Positions 46,408-55,239 of a DNA stretch of 64,000 nt are shown here, one piece after another. This DNA comes from Bacteroidota bacterium (lineage in GTDB: Bacteria; Bacteroidota; Ignavibacteria; UBA10030; UBA8401): assembly GCA_027622375.1 (NCBI GenBank), contig JAQCAB010000002.1, positions 1 to 64,000 on the forward strand, written 5' to 3'. The translations under genes were made by a program, and so were the position numbers. A model generated the notes under the pieces. It made no database searches. It was not told the origin of the DNA and saw nothing but the letters and a program-made list of their open reading frames with translations. Each line of letters begins with the position of its first letter. Position 1 is the first letter of the stretch.

Positions 46408-47052
46408 ATGAAATTCGACAAAATTATTAAAGCGTTTCTTCCTAAGGAAGATCATTTTTACAAACTATTTGAAGAAGCATCGATAACGTTAGTTAAAGGG
46501 GCAGGGCTTTTAAGAAAACTACCTTCAGCAAGTATAAATGAGCGGCAAGCAATCGCTCAACAAATTAGTGATTGTGAACATGAATGCGATTTGATCTCTC
46601 ATAAAATTTTTAGCGAATTAGACAGAACTTTTTTAACTCCATTCGATCGTGAGGATGTGTATAAACTTACATCTTCTGTAGATGAAATTATGGATTATAT
46701 GGATGGCGCAGCGCGCAGATTTACATATTATAAATTGGAAGTATGTCCTCCCGAAATGGTTAAGTTAATTGAAATTCTAGCTACCTCAGTTGAAGAAGTT
46801 CATCGTGGCATTCAGTCAGTTCGCAATTTAAATGATCGCGAATTAATGCAGCGCGCAATCAAAAAAATTAACACTTACGAAAATGAAGCTGATTTTATTT
46901 ATGAACACGCAATCGCAGATTTATTTGAAACAGAAAAAGATGCAATTAAATTAATAAAATTGAAAGAAATTTATTACGGCCTTGAAACCGCATCCGATAA
47001 ATGTGAAGACACTGCAAATGTTTTAGAGTCAATCTTAATTAAACACGCTTAA
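46408..47052 (+). CDS. DUF47/PhoU-like phosphate-transport accessory protein
   Basis: A 214-residue helical PhoU-like protein with conserved E-x-x-x-D/E pairs (DCEHECDLISHK, LDRTFLTPFDREDVY, SVDEIMDYMDGAARR, ETASDKCEDTANVLE) that bind metals in the family. DUF47 proteins are encoded beside low-affinity phosphate transporters and modulate them. The Pit gene begins 18 bases downstream, supporting that role. The start is ATG at 46408 after AGAGGG. Confidence 0.92.
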   Translation: MKFDKIIKAFLPKEDHFYKLFEEASITLVKGAGLLRKLPSASINERQAIAQQISDCEHECDLISHKIFSELDRTFLTPFDREDVYKLTSSVDEIMDYMDGAARRFTYYKLEVCPPEMVKLIEILATSVEEVHRGIQSVRNLNDRELMQRAIKKINTYENEADFIYEHAIADLFETEKDAIKLIKLKEIYYGLETASDKCEDTANVLESILIKHA

Positions 47053-47070
47053 TTAAATTAAAATTTTTTT

Positions 47071-48063
47071 ATGCCAGAATATTCCTTCGGTTTATATTTA
47101 GTTTTATTTTTAGTTCTCGCCGCTGAATTTGTAAATGGTTGGACCGATGCTCCAAATGCAATTGCAACAGTAGTTTCAACTCGAGTACTTTCTCCACGGA
47201 AAGCAGTTGTGCTCGCAACACTATTAAATATTGCCGGTGCTTTTATTGGAACCGCTGTTGCTACAACAATCGGCAAAGGTATTGTTGAAGCAAAAGTAAT
47301 TAATTTAACTACAATTGGCGCCGCTATGGTTTCAATTGTAACTTGGAGTACAATTGCTTGGAGGTATGGTTTACCAACAAGTGAAAGTCATGCGCTTGTT
47401 TCTGGTTTAACTGGCGCAGGCCTTGCAACTGCTGGACCAAGTGCCTTACTTTGGAGTGGTTGGGAAAAAGTTTTATATGGAATTATGTTTTCAACTTTCC
47501 TTGGTTTTTTTGGCGGACTTATTATTATCATTGCAATTTACTGGTCTTGTAAAAGAGTTTCTCCGGGGAAAGTAAAAAGAGTGTTTGGTAAACTTCAAAT
47601 TCTTTCTGCAGCTTTTATGGCATTGGGGCATGGAAATAATGATGGTCAAAAATTTATTGGAGCTTTTACATTAGCACTTTTCCTTGGTGGGATTTTACCA
47701 GTTTTTGCAATTCCAGTTTGGGTAATTATTCTTTGTTCAGTTGTAATGGGAATTGGCACATCAGTTGGCGGTTACAGAATTATTAAAACAATGGGGATGA
47801 AAATTGTTCACTTAGAACCATATCAAGGTTTTGCTGCAGAAACAGGAGCGGCAATAACTATTCAGATTGCATCAGCTTTTGGGATTCCATTAAGCACAAC
47901 ACACACAATTTCAACTTCTATTATTGGAGCTGGCTCGGCAAAACGTTTGTCCGCAGTTCGTTGGGGAGTTGTAAGAGAAATTGTAATGGCTTGGGTTTTA
48001 ACATTTCCAATTTGTGGTGGAATAAGTTATTTGGTTTGTATTATTTTTCAAAATTTATTCTAA
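47071..48063 (+). CDS. Low-affinity inorganic phosphate transporter (PiT family)
   Basis: A 330-residue membrane protein with about ten hydrophobic segments. The two PiT signatures are visible: the amino GWTDAPNAIATVVSTRVLSPRKA and the carboxy-side MALGHGNNDGQKFIGAFTLAL, each with the N-D-x-x/N-A-type core. A third conserved segment is SESHALVSGLTGAGL. It imports phosphate with a proton or sodium ion. It follows its DUF47 partner by 18 bases, so both are probably cotranslated. Confidence 0.94.
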   Translation: MPEYSFGLYLVLFLVLAAEFVNGWTDAPNAIATVVSTRVLSPRKAVVLATLLNIAGAFIGTAVATTIGKGIVEAKVINLTTIGAAMVSIVTWSTIAWRYGLPTSESHALVSGLTGAGLATAGPSALLWSGWEKVLYGIMFSTFLGFFGGLIIIIAIYWSCKRVSPGKVKRVFGKLQILSAAFMALGHGNNDGQKFIGAFTLALFLGGILPVFAIPVWVIILCSVVMGIGTSVGGYRIIKTMGMKIVHLEPYQGFAAETGAAITIQIASAFGIPLSTTHTISTSIIGAGSAKRLSAVRWGVVREIVMAWVLTFPICGGISYLVCIIFQNLF

Positions 48064-48125
48064 AAATTAAAATTTTCTTTTAGTAATAAATTTACTTTGC
48101 TATTTTCAAGTGAAAGGAAAATTTT

Positions 48126-49757
48126 ATGCTGAAAACAAAGTTTTTACAAATTTTTAGTTTTATATTTTTATTCCTCACCACTTCAAATTCAAACCTTTTA
48201 CTTGCGCAAGAAAATGAGCGTTCAATTCAAAGCGCACCACCTCGCGCTGAGGGAGATGGTCCATTTAATAGATTAATAATTCGCGGGGCAACTATGATTG
48301 ACGGCACCGGATCACCACCAATGGGCCCAGTTGATATAGTTGTTGAAAAAAATAAAATTGTAAATATTGTAAATGTGGGTTATCCCGGTTTGGCTATAAA
48401 TGATAAACAGCGTCCCAAAGCAAACAAAGATGATAAAGAACTTGATGCAAGTGGAATGTATATTCTTCCCGGCTTTGTTGATATGCATGGACACATCGGG
48501 GGTAAACAACAAGGCACACCTGCAGAATATGTTTTCAAACTTTGGATGGGGCATGGGATTACAACGATTCGTGATCCAGGTAGCGGGAATGGACTTGATT
48601 GGACAAAAGAGCATAAATTAAAAAGTGAAAAAAATGAAATTACGGCACCACGTATTGCGATGTACGTTGGATTTGGAATGGGACACAAAGGACCAATCTC
48701 AACACCTGAACAAGCACGTGCTTGGGTGGCAGATGTTGCAAAAAAAGGAGCAGATGGTTTAAAACTTAATTCTCATCCGCCAGAAATTATGGCAGCAACA
48801 ATTGATGAGACAAAAAAACAAGGTATTAGAACTGCGGCTCATCACGCTCAAATGGGAGTTGCAAGAATGAATGTTTTGAATTCAGCTCGACTTGGTTTAA
48901 CAACAATGGAACATTGGTATGGTTTACCAGAAGCACTTTTTACAGATCGCACAATTCAAGATTACCCACTTGATTATAATTATTCGAACGAACAACATCG
49001 TTTTGCAAATGCTGGAAATCTTTGGAAGCAAGCAGCTCCTCCATTTAGCGCGCATTGGAATAAAGTTATGAATGAATTAATCGATCTTGATTTCACTATT
49101 GTTCCGACAATGACGATATACGAAGCTAACAGAGATTTAATGTTGCAATACAGAGCCGAGTGGCACGAAGAATATACATTACCATCTCTTTGGGAATTTT
49201 ATAAACCAAATCGCGCGGCACATGGATCATATTGGTTTAATTGGGGAACAGAAGAAGAAGTTGCATGGAAAAATAATTTTCATTTGTGGATGCAATTTAT
49301 AAATGAATACAAAAATCGTGGTGGTAGAGTTGCAGCAGGGAGCGACGCAGGTTACATTTATAAACTTTATGGATTTGGTTTTATTCGTGAATTAGAATTA
49401 TTACGCGAAGCAGGCTTTCATCCACTTGAAGTTATTCGAGCGGGAACCTTAAAAGGTGCCGAAGCACTTGGCTATGATGATAAAATCGGAACAATTGAAA
49501 TTGGAAAACTTGCAGACTTTGCAATTTTAGAAGAAAATCCTTTACAAAATTTAAAAACACTTTATGGAACTGGCGCATTAAAATTAAATGATAATAATGA
49601 ACCAACAAGAGTTGGTGGTGTTAAATACACAATTAAGGATGGAATAATTTACGATGCAAAAAAATTATTATCTGATGTTCGTGAAATTGTAAAAGAGGCA
49701 AAAATTAAATCAGGAAAACAAATTAATATTCCAGGAAAAGCACCGGCAGCAAATTAA
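48126..49757 (+). CDS. Secreted amidohydrolase
   Basis: A 543-residue exported metallohydrolase. The signal peptide runs MLKTKFLQIFSFIFLFLTTS and beyond to LLLAQ. Metal ligands are H-G-H (H121 and H123 in VDMHGHIGG), AAHHAQMG and the aspartate in AAGSDAGY, the usual amidohydrolase set. The ending G-K-L-A-D-F-A-I-L is typical. Related proteins include imidazolonepropionase-like and prolidase-type hydrolases, so the substrate is open. It has a good ribosome site (GAAAGGA) and is convergent with the next gene by 1 base. Confidence 0.88.
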   Translation: MLKTKFLQIFSFIFLFLTTSNSNLLLAQENERSIQSAPPRAEGDGPFNRLIIRGATMIDGTGSPPMGPVDIVVEKNKIVNIVNVGYPGLAINDKQRPKANKDDKELDASGMYILPGFVDMHGHIGGKQQGTPAEYVFKLWMGHGITTIRDPGSGNGLDWTKEHKLKSEKNEITAPRIAMYVGFGMGHKGPISTPEQARAWVADVAKKGADGLKLNSHPPEIMAATIDETKKQGIRTAAHHAQMGVARMNVLNSARLGLTTMEHWYGLPEALFTDRTIQDYPLDYNYSNEQHRFANAGNLWKQAAPPFSAHWNKVMNELIDLDFTIVPTMTIYEANRDLMLQYRAEWHEEYTLPSLWEFYKPNRAAHGSYWFNWGTEEEVAWKNNFHLWMQFINEYKNRGGRVAAGSDAGYIYKLYGFGFIRELELLREAGFHPLEVIRAGTLKGAEALGYDDKIGTIEIGKLADFAILEENPLQNLKTLYGTGALKLNDNNEPTRVGGVKYTIKDGIIYDAKKLLSDVREIVKEAKIKSGKQINIPGKAPAAN

Positions 49758-49758
49758 T

Positions 49759-50535
49759 TTATTTTTTTTCTCTGTGGACATGCCAAAGCGAAGCTTGCGC
49801 AGTTGGCATTACAATTAATTCTTGAATATTAACATGTAGGGGTCTTGTAACTGCGAATAAAATTGTATCTGCTACATCTTTTCCAAATAGCGGAGTCATT
49901 CCCTCATAAGGTCTTTTTGCTTTTTCTTTATCTCCGCGATAACGAACAATTGAAAATTCTGTTTCAACTAATCCGGGATCAATTGAAGTTGCACGAACAT
50001 TTGTTCCAAGTAAATCCATTCGTAACCCCTGAGTAAATGAATTAACAAAAAACTTAGTTGCGCTATAAACATTCCCAGCAGGATATGTAAAATGCCCTGC
50101 TATTGAACCAAGATTCACAATATGACCACTATTTCTTTTAATCATATCTGGTAAAATTAATCTGGTTAAATAAAGTAATCCCTTTATATTTGTGTCGATC
50201 ATTTCTTCCCAGTCAATAATTTTAGAATTTTGAACTGTATTTAATCCCCGAGAAAGACCTGCATTATTAACGAGGATGTCAATTTTTTTCCACTCTTCCG
50301 GTAAATTATTTATTACGCTTGCAGTTTTTTTATAACTTCGTATATCAAGTTGTATCGTTTTTATTTCAGTTTTGAATTGAGATTTTAAATTTTTAGATAT
50401 CTTGAGTAATAAATTTTTACGACGAGCAATTAAAATTAATCGGGCACCATTTTGAGCAAATAGTTTTGCGGTTGCTTCACCAATTCCACTACTTGCACCT
50501 GTAATTAATACTGTTTTATTTTTTAATGATTTCAT
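49759..50535 (-). CDS. Short-chain dehydrogenase/reductase
   Basis: A 258-residue classical SDR. The cofactor motif is T-G-A-S-S-G-I-G at about 13-20, followed by NNAGLSRG, the catalytic serine in LGSIAGH and the Y-x-x-x-K pair in YSATKFF. The sequence resembles the YdfG/serine 3-dehydrogenase branch (DIRSYKKTASVI, VETEFSIVRYRGD). NADP preference is suggested by A-R-R-K after the second strand. The gene is 9 bases after the predicted outer-membrane protein gene on the same strand. The substrate is unknown. Confidence 0.9.
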   Translation of the reverse strand: MKSLKNKTVLITGASSGIGEATAKLFAQNGARLILIARRKNLLLKISKNLKSQFKTEIKTIQLDIRSYKKTASVINNLPEEWKKIDILVNNAGLSRGLNTVQNSKIIDWEEMIDTNIKGLLYLTRLILPDMIKRNSGHIVNLGSIAGHFTYPAGNVYSATKFFVNSFTQGLRMDLLGTNVRATSIDPGLVETEFSIVRYRGDKEKAKRPYEGMTPLFGKDVADTILFAVTRPLHVNIQELIVMPTAQASLWHVHREKK

Positions 50536-50544
50536 TTTTAAAAT

Positions 50545-51609
50545 TTATCTTTGTGATCGATATGCTAATCCAAATGGAGTTGCTTTTATCATTAATCCGC
50601 AAACTAATTGGTTGTTTGAACCAATATGAATAAAAATCCCAGGCGAAACATTATAAAACTCAAATATACCAGGATAAATATTTAATTTCATTTTCTCATT
50701 TATTCTATTTGAGAAAATTAAAGATGCGAGTAATGAATTTTCTTTATCGTAAAATACTCCCGCAATCCAACCCAAATCAACACTGATAGTTCTTATCGCC
50801 GTAACTTCATCAACAGTTCGCAATTGCTTCATCACCGTGCCGGCTGCAAAAGTTAAACTTGTGTTTTCATTTTTTGGAATTGAAAGACCAACCATTCCAT
50901 GATCGCCGAGATAATAAAATAATTTTGAATCCCAACCATTTGGTTTGTATCTGACTGAAAAATGTTGGCCTTGATTTTCAATTGTACCAAAAGTTGGATT
51001 ATATGCTGGTAGGCTTGACCAATCTGCCATTTCGAGAGTTTCAGAAAAAAATTCTGCGACATCGTTATTTAAAAACAAAATTGGGCCGGCAATATTAAAA
51101 ATTAATAAGTCAGCAATCGGATCAACATTTACACCAACATAATTTTGATTTTCTACAGCTTCATTTAAAAGATGGCTAACTCCAAATGTTGTTGATGCAA
51201 ACAACATTGGCGCAGGATAATTATTTGTGTTATAATATTCATACAACATTCTAAAATTAAATCCACCGGCAACTAAATGCAAAGTGTAATTTGGGACCCA
51301 TTGCGCTTTATCAAGTGAAAATGAAAGTGGGAGTACTTCGCGAGAAATAAATTTATCCCAACCAAAAACTTCAATATTTGAAAATGGGTCACTTATATTA
51401 TTCCAAACGTTTTTTAATCCTTTTCCTAGGGTAATTCTATCTAGCTGACGAGTGTGCGAAGCAGATTGTAAAATATCAAATCCACAGTTAATAATGTTTG
51501 TTGCGGGATTAAAAATTGAAACTGAGCCAAAATCTTTTTGAACATAAAAATAATTTTTTTCCTGTGCGAAAATTAAAATCGGGAATAAAACAAAAAAAAC
51601 TAATTTCAC
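50545..51609 (-). CDS. Exported, probable outer-membrane-associated protein of unknown function
   Basis: A 354-residue protein with a signal peptide (MKLVFFVLFPILIFAQ). The rest alternates polar and aromatic residues in the manner of beta strands (YNPTFGTIENQGQHFSVRY, NTSLTFAAGTVMKQLR, MKLNIYPGIFEFYN) and ends in FGLAYRSQR, which fits an outer-membrane or envelope barrel. I do not recognise a named family. Its start overlaps the end of the S9 peptidase gene by 4 bases, so the two are cotranslated and may work together at the cell surface (inference). Confidence 0.7.
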   Translation of the reverse strand: MKLVFFVLFPILIFAQEKNYFYVQKDFGSVSIFNPATNIINCGFDILQSASHTRQLDRITLGKGLKNVWNNISDPFSNIEVFGWDKFISREVLPLSFSLDKAQWVPNYTLHLVAGGFNFRMLYEYYNTNNYPAPMLFASTTFGVSHLLNEAVENQNYVGVNVDPIADLLIFNIAGPILFLNNDVAEFFSETLEMADWSSLPAYNPTFGTIENQGQHFSVRYKPNGWDSKLFYYLGDHGMVGLSIPKNENTSLTFAAGTVMKQLRTVDEVTAIRTISVDLGWIAGVFYDKENSLLASLIFSNRINEKMKLNIYPGIFEFYNVSPGIFIHIGSNNQLVCGLMIKATPFGLAYRSQR

Positions 51610-53882
51610 TTTTTTAAAAGATTTGTATTAAAAAGTTTTAAAATTCTTTTGTACTCATCCATCCAACTTGTTTCTTCCTGAAAGCCATGATCCTCAACTG
51701 GATAAGATGCAAACTCCCAATTTTCTTTTTTTAACTCAATTAATCTTTGTACTAATCGAACAGCATCTTGATAATGAACATTTACATCAACCATTCCGTG
51801 GCAAATTAATAAAGCACCCTTTAATCCTTCAGCATGATAAATTGGAGAGCTTCTTCTATACGCAACTGAATCATCTTGCGGAATATTTAAAATATCAGAA
51901 GTGTAACCATGATTATAATGTGCCCAATCGGTAACTGGTCGTAGCGCAGCACCGGCCGCAAAAACATTTGGAGTTGTGAACATTGCCATAAAAGTAATAA
52001 ATCCCCCATAAGAACCACCATAAATCCCAATTCGTTTTGGATCGATTCCATATTTTTCGATTAATAAATTTGCGCCATCAACATTGTCGTCCAAATCTTT
52101 TCCCCCCATAAAACGATAAATTGCAGTTCGCCAATATTTTCCATAACCGGCGCTTGCTCGATAATCAACATCTAAAACCGTGTATCCTTGTTCAACTAAA
52201 AGATTATGAAAAAAATATTCTCTAAAATAACCACTCCAACCTTTGTGTGCATTTTGCAAATAACCGGCACCATGCACAAAAATTACCGCGGCATTATTTT
52301 TAATTTCTTTTTTTGGTTGATATAAACGAGCAAAAACATTAAAACTATCTCGTGATGTAAAAGTTATTACTTCGGGCTCAATCCAAGTTCGATTTAAAAA
52401 TTCTTCAGTTCTCGATTTTGTAATTTGATGTGGCTCGCTCGATGCAGAATTTTTTTGGATAAAAAGTTCATTCGGTTTATTTGTGAAAGAATAAATATCT
52501 GTAAAATAATTTTCATCTGGCGATATTATGCAATCATGTATCCCAATTTTATTTGTTAATTTTGTTTTTGTTCCGCCATCAACCGGCATTGTATAAAAAT
52601 GTCGTTCACCGGGATGAACTTCGTTTGAATGAAAATACCATTTATCTTTTTTACGAGAAATTTGTGGATTATAAACTTCGAATCCTCCGGAGGTCAATTG
52701 TTTTTTATTCGTCCCATCAAAATTTATAACATATAAATGCCCAAATCCAGATTCCTCAGACTGAAACCAAACTTTTTTATTATCCGGCATCCAGCCAGCG
52801 TTAAATGCACCAACACCACCAACCCACGCAGAATCGTTTTGGTGGCTTAAAATTGTTCCAAGTTTTCCTTTTTGCGGATCAATCGAAACTATCCAGCGAT
52901 CTTTATTATCAATTGAAAAAATTTGAACGAATGCTGAAGTATTTGAAGTTGACCAAGAGGGCGAAACAATAAATGTCTGACGATTATTTTTTACAATCTC
53001 ATTTGTATTTACCAACATCATTGAATCGTTTTGAACATCATAAATATAAAACTCTGAATTTGTTTGTGGCTCTCCAACTTTTGTGCGAGCTGGCAAATTT
53101 TCTGTAAAACCGGATTCCGTTACATAACTTGGAACAATTGTAGCTTTGGCTTCATCACTGCGGATTGAAAAAACAAGCGCAACAAAATTTCCATTTGCAG
53201 AAACACTATACGAGTTTAAATTTTTAGTCCCATGATAAAATGGTTTTGGGAATTTGTTGATTATTTTTTGAATTTCTTTTGATTTTGTAGATTTTTCTTT
53301 TCTTTCGCGTGTAATTTGCATCAATTCAATTTGCTGTTTTAAAAGATATTGCTGTAGTTTTGTTGTTGCAGAGTTTTCTTTTGGAGCGGCGCCACTTTGT
53401 AAATTAGTTAATTGTGTTGTGATGCCACTTGAAATATCCCACAAAAAAATATTTCCTTTTTGCGAATAAGTAATTTGTTTTTCGTTGAAAGAAAAAAATG
53501 GATCACTTTCACGCTCGGAAGTATTTGTAATTCTTGTAATTACATTTTTTTTGCAATCAAGTAGAAAGATATCTCCAAATTTCTCGTAAACTTTTAAAGT
53601 AAAATTATTATTATAAGTCCCTGATTGAGAAGGGATTGATAAAATTTTATTTAAGTGGACTTTTTTAATATTTGATCCATTTAAATCGGAGGAGTAAAGT
53701 GAGTCAGCGATATCATCACTTCTCCGCCAAATAAAATAAATTTTATCACTTTCTTCGGACCAAAATGCTGTGTTTGGTGAATATCCAAACCATTTTGGAT
53801 CGCGCATAATTGACTCTATAGTTAGTTGCTGACCTATTATAGTAGCAACAAATATGAATTGATAAACTAAGTATTTTAACAC
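51606..53882 (-). CDS. S9 family prolyl oligopeptidase-type peptidase
   Basis: About 758 residues from the GTG at 53882, which follows AAAGGAG; the open frame extends to a TTG five codons earlier inside that site. A signal-like segment (LKYLVYQFIFVATIIGQ) precedes a beta-propeller with W-D/Y-x-P repeats, and then a peptidase domain. The nucleophile is in YGGSYGGF, the acid in GMVDVNVHYQD and the histidine in VEDHGFQEE, as in dipeptidyl peptidase IV and acylaminoacyl peptidases. It is probably periplasmic and cleaves peptides after proline or another favoured residue. It is upstream of, and overlaps by 4 bases, the envelope protein gene. Confidence 0.9.
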   Translation of the reverse strand: MLKYLVYQFIFVATIIGQQLTIESIMRDPKWFGYSPNTAFWSEESDKIYFIWRRSDDIADSLYSSDLNGSNIKKVHLNKILSIPSQSGTYNNNFTLKVYEKFGDIFLLDCKKNVITRITNTSERESDPFFSFNEKQITYSQKGNIFLWDISSGITTQLTNLQSGAAPKENSATTKLQQYLLKQQIELMQITRERKEKSTKSKEIQKIINKFPKPFYHGTKNLNSYSVSANGNFVALVFSIRSDEAKATIVPSYVTESGFTENLPARTKVGEPQTNSEFYIYDVQNDSMMLVNTNEIVKNNRQTFIVSPSWSTSNTSAFVQIFSIDNKDRWIVSIDPQKGKLGTILSHQNDSAWVGGVGAFNAGWMPDNKKVWFQSEESGFGHLYVINFDGTNKKQLTSGGFEVYNPQISRKKDKWYFHSNEVHPGERHFYTMPVDGGTKTKLTNKIGIHDCIISPDENYFTDIYSFTNKPNELFIQKNSASSEPHQITKSRTEEFLNRTWIEPEVITFTSRDSFNVFARLYQPKKEIKNNAAVIFVHGAGYLQNAHKGWSGYFREYFFHNLLVEQGYTVLDVDYRASAGYGKYWRTAIYRFMGGKDLDDNVDGANLLIEKYGIDPKRIGIYGGSYGGFITFMAMFTTPNVFAAGAALRPVTDWAHYNHGYTSDILNIPQDDSVAYRRSSPIYHAEGLKGALLICHGMVDVNVHYQDAVRLVQRLIELKKENWEFASYPVEDHGFQEETSWMDEYKRILKLFNTNLLKK

Positions 53883-53985
53883 AACCACTCCTTTCAAAAA
53901 AAATAAAAATGATTTCTTTAAATTATTTCAACATATTATTTTTTACCACCATATAAAAAGAAATTATAACTTAATATAAACAACC

Positions 53986-55239
53986 ATGAAAAAAATATTA
54001 CTTTGTTTAGTATTTATAACACTATCTCAATTATTTTCGCAAGAAAACAGACTTGAAAAATTATTGTTAAACAGTCCACAATATTTTTCTGATTTGACGA
54101 ATAATCCTGAAAAATATAGAGTTCAAATTATTTATACGCAAATTGATCGGGATAAAAATAATTTTGCACATTTTAAAACTTTTGAATATCGAGTTAATGA
54201 AAATGAATATTTTTATCCTGCAAGTACAGTAAAGCTTGCAGCAAGCGTCTTGGCTTTAGGAAAAATAAACTCTCTAAAAAAGTTTGGTGTAAATAAGCAT
54301 AGTCCAATAATTAATTTAAAAAACCGCAATCTACAAATTGAATCAAGAATAGATTCAACTTCAGAAAACAAACTACCAAGCGTTGCTAATTATATTAAAA
54401 AAATATTTCTTGTTTCAGATAATGATGCATACAACAGACTTTACGAATTATTAGGACAAAATAATTTTAATGAAGAAATGTCAAAAAAAGGTTTTTCCGG
54501 AGTTCGTTTTACACATAGATTACAACTCCCGCTTCCACGCGAAGAAAATAGAATAACAAATCCAATTTTTATTTTGAATAATAAAGACACTTCAAAAATT
54601 ATTTGGATGCAAGATGAGGCCACCAACAAAAATATTATAAAATCACCAACCGAAATATTATTAGGAAAAGGTTTTATGGATGATAGTGGCACAGTAAGCT
54701 TACAGCCATTTGATTTTACATATCGAAATAGTTTTCCGATAAAAGCGCAACATGAATTTTTGCAACGATTGTTTTTCCCTGAAGTATTTTCTAAAGAGAA
54801 ACAATTCAATCTAACAAAGGATGATTATCAATTTATTTATAAATATATGTCAATGTTTCCACAAGAATCTAAGTTCCCAGTTTTCTTGGTTGATTCAATT
54901 TATTACCCAACATCATGTAAGTTTATTTTTTATGGTTCGGATAAAAAAATAATTCCAGATTCAAATATTAGAATTTTTAATAAAATTGGGGGTGCTTACG
55001 GATTTTTACTTGACAACGCATACTTTGTTGACTTTGAAAATAAAATAGAATTTATTGTATCAGCAGTAATACTTTGCAATGAAGATGAAATATTTAATGA
55101 TGATAAATATGATTACGAAAAAGTTGGCTATCCGTTTTTCAAAAATCTCGGAAAAGTTTTATATGACTATGAATTAAATAGGGAAAAAGAGTTTTTACCA
55201 GATTTATCAAAATTTAAATTTAATTATTTAGAAAACTAA
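53986..55239 (+). CDS. Exported serine hydrolase, class A beta-lactamase-like
   Basis: A 417-residue protein with a signal peptide (MKKILLCLVFITLSQLFSQ). The S-x-x-K motif is S80-T-V-K83 in FYPASTVKLAAS, and the S-D-N motif appears in LVSDNDAYNRL. The K-x-G element is probably KIGGAYG near the end. The arrangement fits serine hydrolases of the penicillin-binding/beta-lactamase fold. The body is longer than a class A beta-lactamase and antibiotic hydrolysis is not implied. The 4-base 3' overlap with the convergent RqcH gene shows tight packing. Confidence 0.83.
   Translation: MKKILLCLVFITLSQLFSQENRLEKLLLNSPQYFSDLTNNPEKYRVQIIYTQIDRDKNNFAHFKTFEYRVNENEYFYPASTVKLAASVLALGKINSLKKFGVNKHSPIINLKNRNLQIESRIDSTSENKLPSVANYIKKIFLVSDNDAYNRLYELLGQNNFNEEMSKKGFSGVRFTHRLQLPLPREENRITNPIFILNNKDTSKIIWMQDEATNKNIIKSPTEILLGKGFMDDSGTVSLQPFDFTYRNSFPIKAQHEFLQRLFFPEVFSKEKQFNLTKDDYQFIYKYMSMFPQESKFPVFLVDSIYYPTSCKFIFYGSDKKIIPDSNIRIFNKIGGAYGFLLDNAYFVDFENKIEFIVSAVILCNEDEIFNDDKYDYEKVGYPFFKNLGKVLYDYELNREKEFLPDLSKFKFNYLEN

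Noticed and set aside
53986-55239. Beta-lactamase resistance gene
   Set aside because: The S-x-x-K and S-D-N motifs show only the fold. Length and context do not support antibiotic hydrolysis.
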